Shown: positions 1-13,829, counted from the stretch's first letter. The stretch is DNA of 64,000 nt from Hydrangea macrophylla (GCA_033977485.1 CM066982.1:13755218-13819217); one strand, 5' to 3'. A program made the numbers and translations. The notes: generated from the sequence alone by a model not told the origin.

Positions 1-372
1 GTTTTCTCAACAATTAATAACGTATATCTTTTATATATACAGTCAGGCTCTAAAGAGGGCACCCTCTTTTTATTAAAGAGAGGGCTTTTGTTTTGACCGT
101 CAGATCTTATATAAAACCTGTAAAATGACAGCACTACCCTTAATGAAAACACGATCTGACAGCTGAAACAGAGGTCCTCTCTTTGATAAAGAGGGGGAGC
201 CCTCTTTAGAGAATCTTTGTTTATATATATACATACATATATATATATATATATATAGATATATTAATTGAGACAATCTTCTATTGGCTAAATAGTTAGT
301 CGAGTTCAACTAACATAGAAGGCTAGTGGGCCACATTTAATAGCACTTCTAAAAGTCACATAAGAATTTACA
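1..372 (-). repeat. Copia-1 3' LTR, partial, with a MITE inside
   Basis: This segment repeats 19588-19753, including CAACAATTAATAACGTATAT and the terminal TTTACA. The outer part, about 393 bp by comparison with the complete copy at 19195-19753, lies left of the window. An insertion at about 41-222 is absent from the other LTR copy. AT dinucleotide repeats follow at 223-262. Confidence 0.85.
47..212. mobile_element. Small MITE with about 38-bp terminal inverted repeats
   Basis: The left end CTCTAAAGAGGGC and the right end GCCCTCTTTAGAG are reverse complements. The pairing continues inward through TTAAAGAGAGGG and CCTCTCTTTGATAA, giving imperfect inverted repeats of about 38 bp. The insertion is missing from the sister LTR at 19588-19753. 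The flanks share an AT-rich TTTATATA..AC string that could be the target duplication, but the TA repeats make this ambiguous. The superfamily is not assigned. Confidence 0.75.
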
Positions 373-774
373 TTCACCCACTTGGTCCACTAGACCGATT
401 ATGATACTTGACTAAGTTGGATTCCACATATAAAACTTTAATGTGATCACAAATTTCAATAATTAACCAATACACCCAAACAGTCATTTACTGTTATACT
501 AAGATTAGCATAGACTATCAATGTGAGTCATAGCGGTTGTACAACATTTGTGTCGTATTCCCTTCCATGCAACACGCCATTAATAATATGTACTAACATT
601 AGTCTATTATTCTGTAATGCCCATGTAATGTGTCTTGTTAAGACATTTCCTGTTTATCAAACAATAAAACATAAATTGTGCACACATAATTGAAAACATG
701 AAACAACATAAACAAACTTTAATTGAGCATAAGTGTCAATTACACTACAACTGAAATATCCATCATTTATATCA

Positions 775-2377
775 TTAAATACTCAAAAGACCCATCCTTA
801 CAGCATGTTCCTTATATGTCTTTGGAGGTAATCCCTTAGTCAATGGATCAGCAATTATAAGAGTAGTGCTCAAATTTTCAATTGACACTTGCTGTTTCTG
901 GACTCTTTCTCTAACAACCAAGTACTTAAGTTCCATGTGCTTGGAACCACTAGAATACTTTCCATTCTTAGAGAAGAAAACTGCTGCGGTATTGTCACAA
1001 TAAATTTTCAGCGGCTTGGCAATAGAGTCAACAACACCAAGTCCTGAAATATAATTCTGCAACCATAAAGTATGACTCGTAGCCTCAAAACATGCCACAA
1101 ACTCGGCCTCTATCGTGGATGAAGCAATAATGGACTGCTTCACACTTTTCCACGAGATTGCTCTACCTGCTAGCAGAAACACAAAGCCTGATGTGGACTT
1201 TTTGCTATCTAAGCAACCACCACAATCCGAGTCTAAGTACCCGATCACTTCTAACTGATCTGATCTTCTATATGTGAGCATATAATCCTTTGTCCCTTGA
1301 AGATATCGCATAACTTTCTTTGCTGCTTTCCAATGTTCCATTCCTGGATTACTTTGATATCTACCTAACATTCCAACTGCAAAGCGAATATCCGGTCTGG
1401 TACAAGTATGAGCATACATTAAGCTCCCCACAGCTGATGCATATGGAACTTTCTTCATTTGTTCCTTTTCTAAGTCATTCCTAGGACACTGACCTTCATT
1501 TAACTTGTTACCTTTCATGATCGGTGCATCACTGATTGAACACAACTGCATATTAAATCTTTCCAAGACTCGATTGATATAACCTTTCTGAGACAGTCCT
1601 AGCAATCCTCGAGATCGATCCCTAAAGATCTCTATGCCATGCCTCACCCATATCAACCATTTTAAAACACTTAGAAAGATACTCCTTGGTTTCGTGTAAC
1701 AAACCAAGATCACTACTGGCTAACAAAATATCATCCACATATAAGACCAAAAAGATAAACTTGCTCCCACTGATCTTTAGATAAATACACTAATCAACAG
1801 TGTTTTCCTTAAATCCAAAATCAGTAATGGTATCATTAAACTTTATATACCATTGCCTGGAAACTTGTTTAAGACCGTAAATGGATTTATTTAATTTGCA
1901 AGCCAAATGTTCTTTTCCTTTCTTTGTGAACCCTTCAGGTTGTTCCATGTAGACATCCTCATCCAAATTTTCATTTAAAAATGCAGTTTTCACATCCATC
2001 AGATGTAGCTCTAAATCATAATGAGCTACAAGTGCCATGATAATTCTAAATGAGTTCTTCTTAGATACCGGAGAGAAGGTCTCTCTATAATCAATGCCTT
2101 CTTTCTGAGTAAAACCTTTAGCCACAAGTCTGGCCTTATATCTCTCGATATTGCCTTTAGCGTCGCGCTTGGTCTTAAAGACCCATTTACAGCCGACTTT
2201 CTTACAATTATTAGGCAATTCAACGAGATCCCAAACACCATTCTGGTCTATTGATTTCAACTCTTCATTCATAGCATCGATCCATTTACTAGAATTATCA
2301 CTTTCCATGGCTTGTGAAAATGAAACCGGATCTTTATTAATCCCAATATCAAAATCAGATTCTTGTAGATACACCAC
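775..2377 (-). pseudogene. Copia-1 reverse transcriptase and RNase H
   Basis: The minus-strand frames 2377-1790 and 1713-775 carry the copia RT and RNase H. The RT part shows YKARLVAKGFTQKEGIDY and LMDVKTAFLNENLDEDVYM, typical of copia RT. The catalytic YVDDILLAS box lies at about 1718-1750, between the two open segments, so the frame is broken there. The RNase H part contains SDCGGCLDSKKSTSGFVF, SSTIEAEFVA and ADPLTKGLP. The segment would copy element RNA into cDNA in the cytoplasmic particle. Internal stops and a frame change show that it no longer makes a full enzyme. Confidence 0.85.
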
Positions 2378-2416
2378 ATAATCATCTGAAATGGCAGGTT
2401 TCCTTTCCCTCTGAGA

Positions 2417-3768
2417 TTACCTTAGAACTTCCGGTTGTGGTGGTACTATATTATTTTCAATGGCAACATCCTCATGAAGTGGTGAATCATTTCCATTATG
2501 TTGTTCATTTCCCTCAACAGGTTGAATATCTTGAGGAACAACAATTTCTCGAAGAGGAAAGGGTGGTGGGATATCCACTCTTAATTCTTCAAGATTAACC
2601 TTTCTTGATTCATCACTCCCACTAATTTCGCCATTCTCTAAGAATCTGGCATTACTGGTTTCTACAATCCTCGTACTATGGTTAGGACAATAAAATTTGT
2701 ACCCTTTGGACTTATCTGGATAACCAATGAAATATCCAGATATGGTCCTTGAATCTAACTTTTTCTCATGTGGTTGAAGATCCTTGCTTCTGCTGGACAA
2801 CCCCAAACATGTAAATGTCTCAAACTAGGCTTCCTACCAGTCCACAACTCAAAAGGAGTTGTTGAGACGGCCTTACTAGGAACCCTATTCAAGATATACA
2901 TTGCAGTCTTTAATGCTTCACCCTACAATGAATCAGGTATAATTGAAAAACTCATCATACTCCTAACCATATCCAAAAGTGTACGATTATGCCTTTCAGC
3001 AACTCCATTCTACTGTGGCATACCTGGCATTGTGTATTGAGCACAAATGCCATGCTTTTCAAGAAATTTGGCAAATGGGCCAGGATTTTGACCTGTCTCA
3101 TCATATCTACCATAGAACTCACCACCTTGATCAGATCTCACTATTTTAACCTTTCTATCTAACTGCCTCTCAATCTCAGTAATGAAAACCTCAAGGATGT
3201 CAACGGCCTGAGTCTTTTCATGTATTAGATATGCATAACCATAGCGAGAAAAACCATCTATAAAGGTGATAAAGTACTTTTCTCTAGCAAAACATGGAAT
3301 AGAGAGTGGTCCACAAATATCTGTATGAATTATCTCAAGAAGCTTAGTACTTCTTGTGGCACCTTTCTTAGTGTGTTTGGTTTGCTTTCCCTTAATGCAT
3401 TCCACACACACTTGAAAATCAGTGAAGTCTAGGTTATCCAAAATCCCAGTCTTCACCAATCTCTCAATTCTATCCCTAGAGATATGCCCCAGTCTTTTAT
3501 GCCACAAGATTGAAGAGTTTTCATTAATTAGACCTCGTTTTGAACCAACATACGAATGCAGGGCTATTAAAGATTGTGCAAACTCATGATTCAAGGAAAT
3601 TTTATAAAGATCGTCATATAAAATACCAGAACCAACCATAATAGAGTTACACATTAAACTAAGTTTTGTACAACCAAATAAAATAGAATATCCAGCAACA
3701 TCTAATCTGTATAGAGAAACCAAATTCCTAGAAATCGAAGGTACATATAAAGTGTCCATAAGATCCAT
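2417..3768 (-). pseudogene. Copia-1 integrase
   Basis: Minus-strand frames 3768-3010 and 2806-2417 encode the copia integrase and its C-terminal linker. The zinc-binding region HKRLGHISRDRIERL followed by CVECIKGKQ is visible. The catalytic core has HTDICGP, FIDGFSRYGYAY and SDQGGEFYG, which supply the first two acidic residues. The downstream segment contains SRTISGYFIGYPDKSKGYKF, the usual post-core region before RT. A stop at about 3010 and the gap to 2806 interrupt the core, so the copy is dead. The family inserts element cDNA into nuclear DNA. Confidence 0.85.
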
Positions 3769-3933
3769 CTAATGACCTGTCTCCAAGAGTAGGCGGTAGG
3801 TTCTAACAAATGCCACTTCTGTTTTGAGACGGTTCCCCATATAGATGAATCGTTCACTTTCCTTCGGGTTTCGGGTTGTAAGGAATCCCTGCATTGAATT
3901 TGTTATGTGAGTTGTGGCCCCAGAGTCAATCCA

Positions 3934-4694
3934 TCAAGTATTAGAAGGAACTTCAGCAAGATTTGATTCATAACATACAAAAGAAAGATTGATACCTCTC
4001 TTTTCGAACCAAGCTTTACGCTTGCTGCAGTCCTTCTTCACATGACCTTTCTTGCCACAAAAATAACACGTGACAATAAACTTTCCATGGCCCTGGCTAC
4101 TTTTCCCAGGTCCATCACCTTTCTTTGGTGGAATCCTCTTTCCTTTCACAAACTTTCCTTTATTTTTAGCTTCATGAGTTACAACTAGCACAGAGTGGGG
4201 TCCTTCTTGCCTTAATCTCACTTCCTCTTGAATACACATACTAGTCATCTCATTCAAATTCCATTTGTCTTTATGAGTATTATAGTGAATTTTGAATGGG
4301 CCAAACTGAGAAGGGAGTGAGTTGAGAATAAACTGTACTAAAAAGGATTCATCCACTTGCATTCCTGGTGCTCCTATAATTTTGCAGCTTTGTCAGTCAT
4401 ATAGAGGATATGTTCCTGAACCCCTCTATTACCATCATATTTGACAGTAGTTAATTATGCCATAAGTGTGCCTGCTAGTGACTTATCTGCTGATTTAAAA
4501 CGTTCTTTGACAGCAGTCAAAAGTTTCAATGTGCTATTAGTTTGAGGAAGAGAAGCCTTAATGTTATTAGCTATGGTCATCCTCATAAACATAAGACTAA
4601 GTCTGTTCGATCTCTCACAGGCTTTCATAATGTCAGCCTGTACTGCAGTACTGTCAGCAGTAACTACCTCAGGTTTGTCAACCAACAGTGCCAT
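3934..4694 (-). pseudogene. Copia-1 gag with CCHC zinc knuckle
   Basis: Two minus-strand frames (4694-4455 and 4362-3934) belong to one gag gene split by stops near 4455 and 4380. The first resembles the copia gag core (ERSNRLSLMFMRMTIANNI). The second has LVQFILNSLPSQFGPFKIHY and then the nucleocapsid knuckle CYFCGKKGHVKKDC, a CX2CX4HX4C motif that binds element RNA. Downstream lies the integrase on the same strand. The family forms virus-like particles. This copy is broken. Confidence 0.8.
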
Positions 4695-5863
4695 GTCAAG
4701 ATCTAACTGAATTGGACTTGTTCATACCATTCCGAAAAATTTGATCCATTAAGAGTTGGAATGCTAGATGCATGAGAGTGCAACAAAGTGGGAACGGTCA
4801 CTGAAATAGGACAATGCTCACGTTAAGGCCTTGAGTCTATCTTTAATATAGAATTATAAATTCTAAATAGATGAACTATTGACATCACTACAGTTTCTCC
4901 TTTGGTCGAAACCATAGCATATCTAGTGTCCACTCTGTAGGTGCAAAATATTATCACCTATATAGGTCTAATGTAATTTATGTCACCTAATAGTTAGTCA
5001 TGTTACCTTTGGGTATCCAATTCTAAACTACTCAGTAACACAAATTACATTACCCTATCCAATTCATAGTTAGTTGAAAGTGACTCTCCTTTGGGTTAGC
5101 CCCAATTTCCCAACTATGACTGCCAATGAGAATATTATTGTCTTTTATGTCACCCTTATTGACTAATCTTTAATGTAGTTTTATATTCATAAGGCTCACT
5201 AACTTAGGTCACTTTGGCAACTACTAAGTTAATAAACCCTATGAAAATAAAGCTAACCAATAATATTCTTTAACCTTTTATTAGAGTTATTTATTTAATT
5301 GCTAAAGTCATCATTTACAAATTCAATTACTAATTTTAATGAAAATAACAGTAATTTCTGATTTTTCCTTTTGTGTAATTGAATTTTCTGTTCAATGATT
5401 ACTTTAAGCAATAACTCTAAAATTGTATATTTTTTATCACTTTTATTAGAGTTATTATTTAATTGCTAAATTGTCATTTATTACTCAATCACTAATTTAA
5501 TAAAACTATAATATTAATAACTTCAATTCATGTTCTCTTTCATACGATTGAAATCTATTCAATGACAAATATTTAGCAATAACTCTATAACTTTAAGTAA
5601 AAACTAAATAGAGAAAAAACTTGAATATACTGCCATTAAACAGTAAAGAAATAAAAATGGGATTTGATGACCAAATTTGTGTAGGTCATACAAATATCCA
5701 AACATATATGTGTAACCCAAATTTTCTCAACATATACTCACATAAGTCTTGTTCATGATTGAAAATAACCCACTGTCCAATTCCATTTCTTAGCAAAAAA
5801 TAAATATCCAACACTAAAATATATTCTGATATAATATTTTGCATATATAGAAACCAATCATCA

Positions 5864-7194
5864 TGATCGGGAGAGAACAAATCCTATTTATACGCCTTAA
5901 CGAGCATTTGTTAGTACTTCTTTATCCTGTTTTTGTATATTTTTACTTCGTTTTCTATTTTCTGACAGGTTTTGAAAGAAATCAAGTATATCAGGCTAAA
6001 CAGGGTGAAAAGGCAGAAGAAAATAAGCTGAAAAAGCCAGTTCGCGCGCGCGGGCCGCCGTGCGAGAATCCAGAAATCGCTCGCGCGATCCGCGCACGCG
6101 AGGTCCTAATTGTCGCGCTCGCGCGGCCCGCTCGCGCGATATGTGTAAAAATCAAACTTGCGTATTTCAGTATACTGATGATTCCTACGTGAACGAAACT
6201 GCCTAATTACGTCTGGAAAGCTAAATACAGCAGTTTTAATGCGTTTCGAGTTGGGAAAGCTTCCAAAATTTTGTTGTAAATCTATATATACCCTATTTTA
6301 CTTCAATTAAAGGGTTGGCAATTATTATACACACAATATATACACACACTTTCAGCCATTGAAGAGAGAAAAAGCAAGGAGAAGAAGAAGAAGACCAAGG
6401 ATTCCCATGGCCTCCTCCATCAACCTCTTGTTGTTCATCAATTCTATGGCCAACTAAACCTAGATCTAGGGTTTCAATGAAACCCTAGCCAAGTAATAGG
6501 GTTTTATTTATGTTTTTATTTTAGTTTTATTATGTATAGATGATGATTACATGTTTAGAGGATTTTTATAAATAAATCGTACTTCTATTGATTAAATCAT
6601 CACTTTCAAAGTTTATTCTTCTCTTAGATCTATTTTGACTGTGATGTGCTCAATGATCTATACTTGCTGTGCTTGTTTAGATTATCTACATGTAATGGTG
6701 CTTAAATTGAATTGTGCTATCAAGTATCCGAATAGTCCATGTCTAGATTAGACGGATTATACCACAACCCTAGTTTAGTGTGGGATAATTCGTGCTAACC
6801 GAAGATGGATTATGTTGGTGCTTGAACCATAGTTATTTTCTTGACGGAGGAATTGGGCTTGTAGCTACAACTCCCCATTATCATCCAACTTAATAAGCTA
6901 AAGTAATTCGTAAATACCCTTATTATGAAGCGAGTGGTGGATTTGCAATCCTAGGTTCCCTAAACATATTTATAAAAATAATTTTTAATTGCTTTCATAA
7001 TTTAGATTTACTTTCATTATTCTTAGTTTAATTAAAATTCAAATCAAAATCTCGTTTTCATAATTAATTAGATTTAGGTTTTAAAATTAAGAGTCGTAGT
7101 AATTCAATCTCTGTGGGTTCGACCTTTACTTTCACTACTACAAATCCTTAGAAAAGTAAAGTACACTTTTGATATCTTGATATTGACAACATCA
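5864..7194 (+). repeat. Gypsy-1 5' LTR (1,331 bp)
   Basis: The LTR runs from TGATCGGG to ACATCA. A CpG-rich block at 6043-6140 is full of CGCGCG and CTCGCGCGA palindromes. A probable TATA box, TCTATATATACCC, follows at about 6281, and a GAAGAAGAAG purine tract at about 6380. The block lies upstream of the TATA box, inside the probable promoter. Confidence 0.9.
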
Positions 7195-7697
7195 ATTTTT
7201 GGCGCCGTTGCCGGGGACTGTATTACTACCTTTAGTTTTAGAATCTTAGTTTAGTTAATTCGTAAATATTATATTAGGTTTTCTTTTTCTTATTTTTTTG
7301 TTTTATTGTGAGTTACTAACTTGTTCTTTTATTTTATAGGTTTTCGAGTCATCAAATTCCAACATTTCTGAGTGGAGTAGCTAATTACATCAAAGGAGCT
7401 TACGCAAATAAAATAAAAAAAAAATTTAAGTAAATTGCTCGCTTTAACTTCGCATCAAATCACTGTAAGTCAGGGCGCTGAGACGCAATTACTTGCATTA
7501 GGTTAGTTGTGGAGTGAACACTGCATTAGCTAGGAAACCCGGGGCGCTGGGCTTGACGTTGTCATTGCATTACAGGATAATATTCATGCATCATAGTAGT
7601 ACTGCGTGCTTGCTTGTCGTCTTATTTGCGTGATTGCTATTTGTTTCTTTTGTTTAGTCAGTCTTTGTTTTTAGTTTCTTTTTCTTTAATTTAGTTT

Positions 7698-9143
7698 ATG
7701 TTAGGTATACGTTCAAATAAACCAGAATTAAAATCTTTCGATCTTGAACTTGAACGTACCTTAAGAACTAGTAAGTCCACAACCCAAGCTTCTAGAGCTG
7801 GGTTGCAAGACGACGAATCAACTCCGATTCCGTCGTCGTTGTTTGAGGCCGAAATTCAAAGTACCCGTGAACGATTAAGGAAAACTCGAACTTTTAAGAT
7901 TGAACCGATTAAAATGGCTGACGGTGGAAATAACAATAACAATCAAAATGACGGTGCTAACATGAATAATCTTAATATACCGCCACCTCCTCCACTTATA
8001 AATTATTTTATTCCTACTACTTACACGCCACAAGCCGGTATCGAATTACCGGAGGCGACGGCATCTCACTTTGAGATAAAGTCGTCTACGATCTCGCTCC
8101 TTCCGTCTTTCCATGGTCGTCTAAACGAAGATCCATATCAACACTTAGGAGATTTCCAAGATATATGCTCTACTTTGAAAATTCAAAATGTTACTGATGA
8201 TGAATTAAAATTGCGGCTCTTTCCATTCTCGTTAAAAGATAAAGCTAAATACTGGCTCCAATCTTTGGAGCCAAACACAATTAGAACATGGGAAGCCTTA
8301 CACATCACATTTTTACAAAAGTTTTTTCCTATTATGCGTACAAATCAAATAAGGAAATCTATCACTAATTTTATAATGCAAGATGAGGAAACGCTTTACG
8401 ATATGTGGGAGAAATTTAAAGAATTATTACGCTCTTGCCCACATCATCAGGTTCCTAAGTGGCAGTTGGTACAGGTCTTTTACGAGGGACTTATTCCCTC
8501 GGTCCGTAATACCGTCGATGCCGTTTGTGCGGGTACCTTCCTACACAAAAGCGCCGATGAGGCCTGGAAAATTTTTGAAACGTTAAGCGAGAATTCGATG
8601 CATCAGACTGTGTCAGTACGTTCCGAGGGATGTCTTCTTAAACCTAAGCGAGAGGAGCGTTTCGAGTCGAGTCAGTCAATTGGAATACAATAATTAAATA
8701 GGAAACTTGACCGACTTATGACAATGAACCAAACAACAAGTGCACCCTCTTACGAAATTTGTGCATTATGTTCAGATCCGTCACATTCTATACTTGCATG
8801 CCCATCGGCATCTCAGTTTCCCGAATTTGTGGAGCAACACGTAAATGCTATGCAACAATTCCCACAAAATAATTATACGCCTAGGTCGAATAATTTTCCT
8901 AACACTTATCGACCCCAATTTCAACAAAATCAATACCAACACCCTCCTCCTAATCCTAACCCCACAAGGACTAATGCTTTTGAGGAGAAGGTGTTGGCTT
9001 CCCTTAAGAATATTGAAACTCAAGTCCAAGCACAAGCACAAATAGTGCACTCTCATACACAATCCATTGCAAAGCTTGAATCCCAAATGGGAAAAATAGC
9101 TACTGCGATGAGTCGTAGAAACGAGGGAAAGTTGCCTGCGTAA
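7698..9143 (+). pseudogene. Gypsy-1 gag (capsid and nucleocapsid region)
   Basis: The frame from 7698 reads through a retrotransposon gag domain, with LPSFHGRLNEDPYQHLGDF, KDKAKYWLQSLEPNTIRTW and FLQKFFPIMRTNQIR, the pattern seen in Athila-type gag. A stop at 8691-8693 interrupts it. The same frame resumes at 8718 with a degenerate zinc knuckle CALCSDPSHSILACP, then a stretch rich in Gln, Asn and Pro, and a predicted coiled region before a stop at 9141. The N-terminal part is Asn-rich (NNNNNQND). The product would coat element RNA. The in-frame stops suggest decay; readthrough is less likely because there are several. Confidence 0.85.
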
Positions 9144-9269
9144 ACTATACAAAATCCTAAGGGACAATATGAGATTAAGGGGTCAAGTGAACAAGTAAAC
9201 GAAGTATCGACTAGGACGACTATTCGGGAAGACGAAGTTGTTAAGAGTCCGGATCAAAATGACGTTAAC

Positions 9270-10304
9270 TTGAATGAAGAGGGTGAGGAGACGAGTCAAA
9301 ATAAGAAAGAAAAAGAATCGGTCCTAACTAACTATGTTCCAAAGTTACCTTTTCCACCTAATGTTGAGGAACCGTCTAATTTTTCAAAGAAAAAATCAAA
9401 AACTGAGGATATACTCGAGGTGTTTAAACAAGTTAAAATTAATATTCATTTCCTCGATGCTATTAAACAAATTTCCGCTTACGCTAAATGTTTAAAAGAC
9501 CTTTGTACATAAAAGCGCAAAATACGTAATCATACTCCTAAGAAGGTCTTCCTCACGGAAAAAGTAAGTTCTATTTTTCAACACGCTCCTCCGAAGTATA
9601 AGGATCCCGGTACGCCTACGATTTCTTGTGTCATAGGTGACACTATCTTTCATCGGGCTCTCCTTGACTTAGGAGCTAGTGTTAACCTCTTACCTTATCA
9701 TGTCTATAAACAACTAGGTCTAGGTGAACTTAAACTTACGGCCGCTACCATTCAATTAGCGGATCGTTCCGTCAAAGTACCTAGAGGAATCGTCAAGGAC
9801 GTTTTAGTTAAAGTTGATCAATGCTTTTATCCCGTTGATTTTATGGTCCTTGACACTGAACCAGTACTAGATGCTAGGAAACACACGCCTGTCATTCTAG
9901 GTCGTCCATTCTTAGCCACGGCCAACGCACGTGTCAATTGTAGAACAGGGGTGATGAAAGTGTCGTTCGGGAATATAAAATTAAAATTAAATATTTTTAA
10001 TGCTGCTAATCAACCTCCTAAAGACGATGATTATCAATATGTGGAAGGTAATGAAATTAGAAGAACTGTTGAACCTAATAAAATAATAAACATCAATGAG
10101 GGGAATAATACGGTGAGTGATGAGCGGATGAATTTGAATACAACAGAATCTAACGATGAATTTACTCAAAAGGTGAAAAATCGACTTGACCTTAATCAGG
10201 ATGAACCGTCGATTGAATTAATTCGAAGCGACCTTGTTTCGACGTTTCACCGGAATCTCCCTAATGCCCTAAAGGGTACAAAATCCGAGTTACGGCCTCC
10301 ATAA
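9270..10304 (+). pseudogene. Gypsy-1 spacer and retropepsin-like protease
   Basis: The gag reading frame continues from 9270. After a stop at about 9510 it enters an aspartic protease domain with LLDLGASVNLLP, the Athila form of the D-[ST]-G-A active site, followed by VILGRPFLATANARVNC, the conserved second half. The frame then runs through a low-complexity Asn/Glu-rich tail to the stop at 10302-10304. The enzyme would cleave Gag. No RT follows, so this element must rely on proteins from a relative if it ever moved. I read one decayed frame, not separate genes. Confidence 0.8.
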
Positions 10305-12872
10305 ATCTTGAGCTAGAACGGTCTAGCTAAAGACGTAAAAGATAGTGCTTCTTGGGAGGTAACCCAAGCTTAATTTCGTCTGTTTTTTTTTGTTTTTGGT
10401 CATTTTTGAGTCATTTTTGTCAGTTTTGGAGTTTTTCTGGACAGGTTTGGGGGTTGGAATTAATTTTTTTTAATATTATATACATAATTTTAGCCAAAAA
10501 AATAGAAAAAAAAAAACCCAAATCGCGCGCGCGAGGCCTCGCTCGCGCGGTCCGCTGGCGCGAGTTTGTGCCTTAGGCGTTTTTCCTTGCTTTTTCTTAT
10601 ATGATGCCTCTGTTTCTTCTCGCGCCTGGTTTCACGGGCGCGAGGGAGTCCCGCTGGCGCGAAAAAAAAAAATTTCTGGGAATTCGCGCGCGCGACGGCC
10701 GCTCGCGCGATTCCCCATTTTCTTGTTTTCTTTTGTTGTTTTACCTATTTCCTCCCCACCTAATCAGGTAGTTTTTACTTTTCTGTTTTTGTTTATTAGG
10801 TCATTTTAGTTCGAGTTAGTTGTTGTTTTCCTTGTTATATTTATACTTTTTCGTTTTATTTCTTTTTCATTTGCTAGTTTAGTTTAGTTTAGCTTAGTTT
10901 TTAGATTTATATTTTATATTTTGGTTTCATGTACTTTTAATATTCTTTTGTTAGTTTCTTTTTATCTTGTATTAACAGGTACATTTGAACTTTATCGCCA
11001 TATTTTTATACATTTACCTGTGTCATTGCCGAGATTGAGGTACTATCGTTCCTTTCTTACCTACTCTCCTTTCTTTTGTTTTATTGTTTCATTGGGGACA
11101 ATGAAAGGTTTAGGTTTGGGGGTATGCACGCGTATGCACATTATATACGCCAAATTTTCAAAAAATTTTGATATTTGTGCTTAAATAAACGATGTTACCG
11201 ACGTTTTTGCAATCTTAATTTGATACTTCTTGTTATGTAACTATGATTGTTATAGAATGGTGAACAAAAGAATATGTGATTAAACATTTACTGAAGTCAT
11301 GATATGACGTTTTAGGTTATGTATCGTTTGAATCGTAGTTTTATATCATAGATTTGCATATAAACCTATGCACTGCACGTAGTCGCTTGAATACATGTCT
11401 GATGTGAACTATAATATAATTCGGATTTCTAGATAACACAAGGTGGAGACTAGACCCGGTGAGCTTTTGAGCCTATCTTTTCTTTTTAGAGGGTTATAAA
11501 TATCTTGTGTTTGTCGAATTTCCTTGAAATAGCGCATCTACTTGTTGTTTAGTCTCATTATTCTTGTTTGGTTGATAGTCAAGTTAAAATATTTTCTACC
11601 ATGCTAAATAATCTTCCGTTGTAAATATTGAAGAACCATATAACCATAGGACATGATTTTTGGCCTTCTTTGTTTATTACCGACCGATAAATGATAAATT
11701 TCCTTAGTTCGCCCCTTTGAGCCGTTACAATGCATTTTTTTCTTTGTTCACCATTATCCTCTTTAAAAGCTCCAACCTGATCAACTTGGAGTATACCACT
11801 GGAAGAGTGATCAACTTTTAGTAGTATTAAGGCGATGTGTTGATTGAGAAGAAGAGATAAGATGCTATTGGGGTAGTTGCTTGGTATTCGATGAATAATC
11901 ATTTGAGAAGCAAGAAAAGAAAAAGGAAAAGAAACATAATACAGAAGAGGAAGGTTGGAAAAAAAATGAAAGAAAAGAAGAAAAATGAATGAAAAAGAAT
12001 GAAGAGAAATAAAAGATGAAAGTTTGTAGAAGAAGAATGAAAGAATTCGAACATGCCTTAGAATGCCATTCTGAAACTACTTGATATATCCGTTCTATCC
12101 TTTTTCATTATCTGAGTCATGTTACAACCTTTGAAAAGTCCTATTTGATCCTAGGAAACATGGTTCGAATATGAAAACGATGGGAGGGGGATTAAAACAT
12201 GGTAATAAGTAATTTTTCTTGATTGTTGGCATTCTATCCATGAGATTACTATTCTTTCGTGTCATGCGTCTTTTTCGAGTCATATGTGAGCATTTCTTGT
12301 TTTGAAAATATATTTCCTTTACTCACATATTTTAGATAAATTACACATGTTTCTGAGTGTTTCATTTGAGAGTGTAATTAACATTGTGAGATTCGTAGTC
12401 GAGACATAGTTAGACGGTTATCCGAGATATATTCCAAGTTCATGACATGCGCATGTTCATTTGACTACCATATCACACACGTGCAATTTTATGAGAAATT
12501 CTATTGATTTATACGATGCATGTGCTTGGGATTATTTTTCATGATTTAGGTGGATGTTTCATTATGTTTCTTTATGTTCATTATTCTATTTCAAATCTTT
12601 GTTTTATAATAAGGAGTATTGAATATTATGTTTTTCGTTTTTAATAAAAGTTTTTAAATTGATAAGTTAATAAAGATGGTTGTGGGTGACTTGTTGATGA
12701 GAACCCTCACGAGACTTTACTCGTCCGACTAGGGACACCTAGAGGTTTAAAAGGCTTGTTGCATATGCTAAATGCAATCGTGATCCATGCGAAAATGGAG
12801 TAGTATTTTATTAGTAGTTTAGTGTTTATTTTAGTTTTGCTCGAGGACTAGCAAAATGTAGGTTTGGGGGTG
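10305..12872 (+). other. Gypsy-1 long non-coding 3' internal region
   Basis: This region of about 2.6 kb shows no RT, integrase or envelope-like frame. It opens with GTGCTTCTTGGGAGGTAACCC (10341-10361), a string I recall from the 3' part of Athila-type elements. A second CpG-rich palindrome block lies at 10524-10716. A polypurine-like GTTTAGGTTTGGGGGTATG at 11107-11125 resembles the terminal tract at 12861-12872. A purine-rich stretch (GAA repeats) is at 11905-12040. Confidence 0.6.
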
Positions 12873-13829
12873 TGATCGGGAGAGAACAAATCCTATTTAT
12901 ACGCCTTAACGAGCATTTGTTAGTACTTCTTTATAATGTTTTTGTATATTTTTACTTCGTTTTCTATTTTCTGACAGGTTTTGGAAGAAATCAAGTATAT
13001 CAGGCTAAACAGGGTGAAAAAGCAGAAGAAAAGAAGCTGAAAAAGCCAGTTCGCGCGCGCGGGCCGCGCGCGCGAAAATCCAGAAATCGCTCGCGCGATC
13101 CGCGCGCACGAGGTCCTAATTGTCGCGCTCGCGCGGCCCACTCGCGCGATATGTGTAAAAATTAAACTTGCGTATTTCAGTATACTGATGATTCCTACGT
13201 GAACGAAACTGCCTAATTACGTCTGGAAAGCTAAATATAGCAGTTTTAATGCGTTTCGAGTTGGGAAAGCTTCCAAAAACTTGTTGTAAATCTATATATA
13301 CCCTATTTTACTTCAATTAAAGGGTTGGCAATTATTATACACACAATATATACACACACTTTCAGCCATTGAAGAGAGAAAAAGCAAGGAGAAGAAGAAG
13401 AAGACCAAGGATTCCCATGGCCTCCTCCATCAACCTCTTGTCGTTCATCAATTCTATGGCCAACTAAACCTAGATCTAGGGTTTCAATGAAACCCTAGCC
13501 AAGTAATAGGGTTTTATTTATGTTTTTATTTTAGTTTTATTATGTATGGATGATGATTACATGTTTAGAGGATTTTTATAAATAAATCATACTTCTATTG
13601 ATTAAATCATCACTTTCAAAGTTTATTCTTCTTGTAAATCTATATATACCCTATTTTACTTCAATTAAAGGGTTGGCAATTATTATACACACAATATATA
13701 CACACACTTTCAGCCATTGAAGAGAGAAAAAGCAAGGAGAAAAAGAAGAAGACCAAGGATTCCCATGGCCTCCTCCATCAACCTCTTGTCGTTCATCAAT
13801 TCTATGGCCAACTAAACCTAGATCTAGGG

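Noticed and set aside
6043..6140. CpG-rich block as a gene CpG island
   Set aside because: It is inside an LTR and recurs at 10524-10716 and 13050-13150 of the same element.
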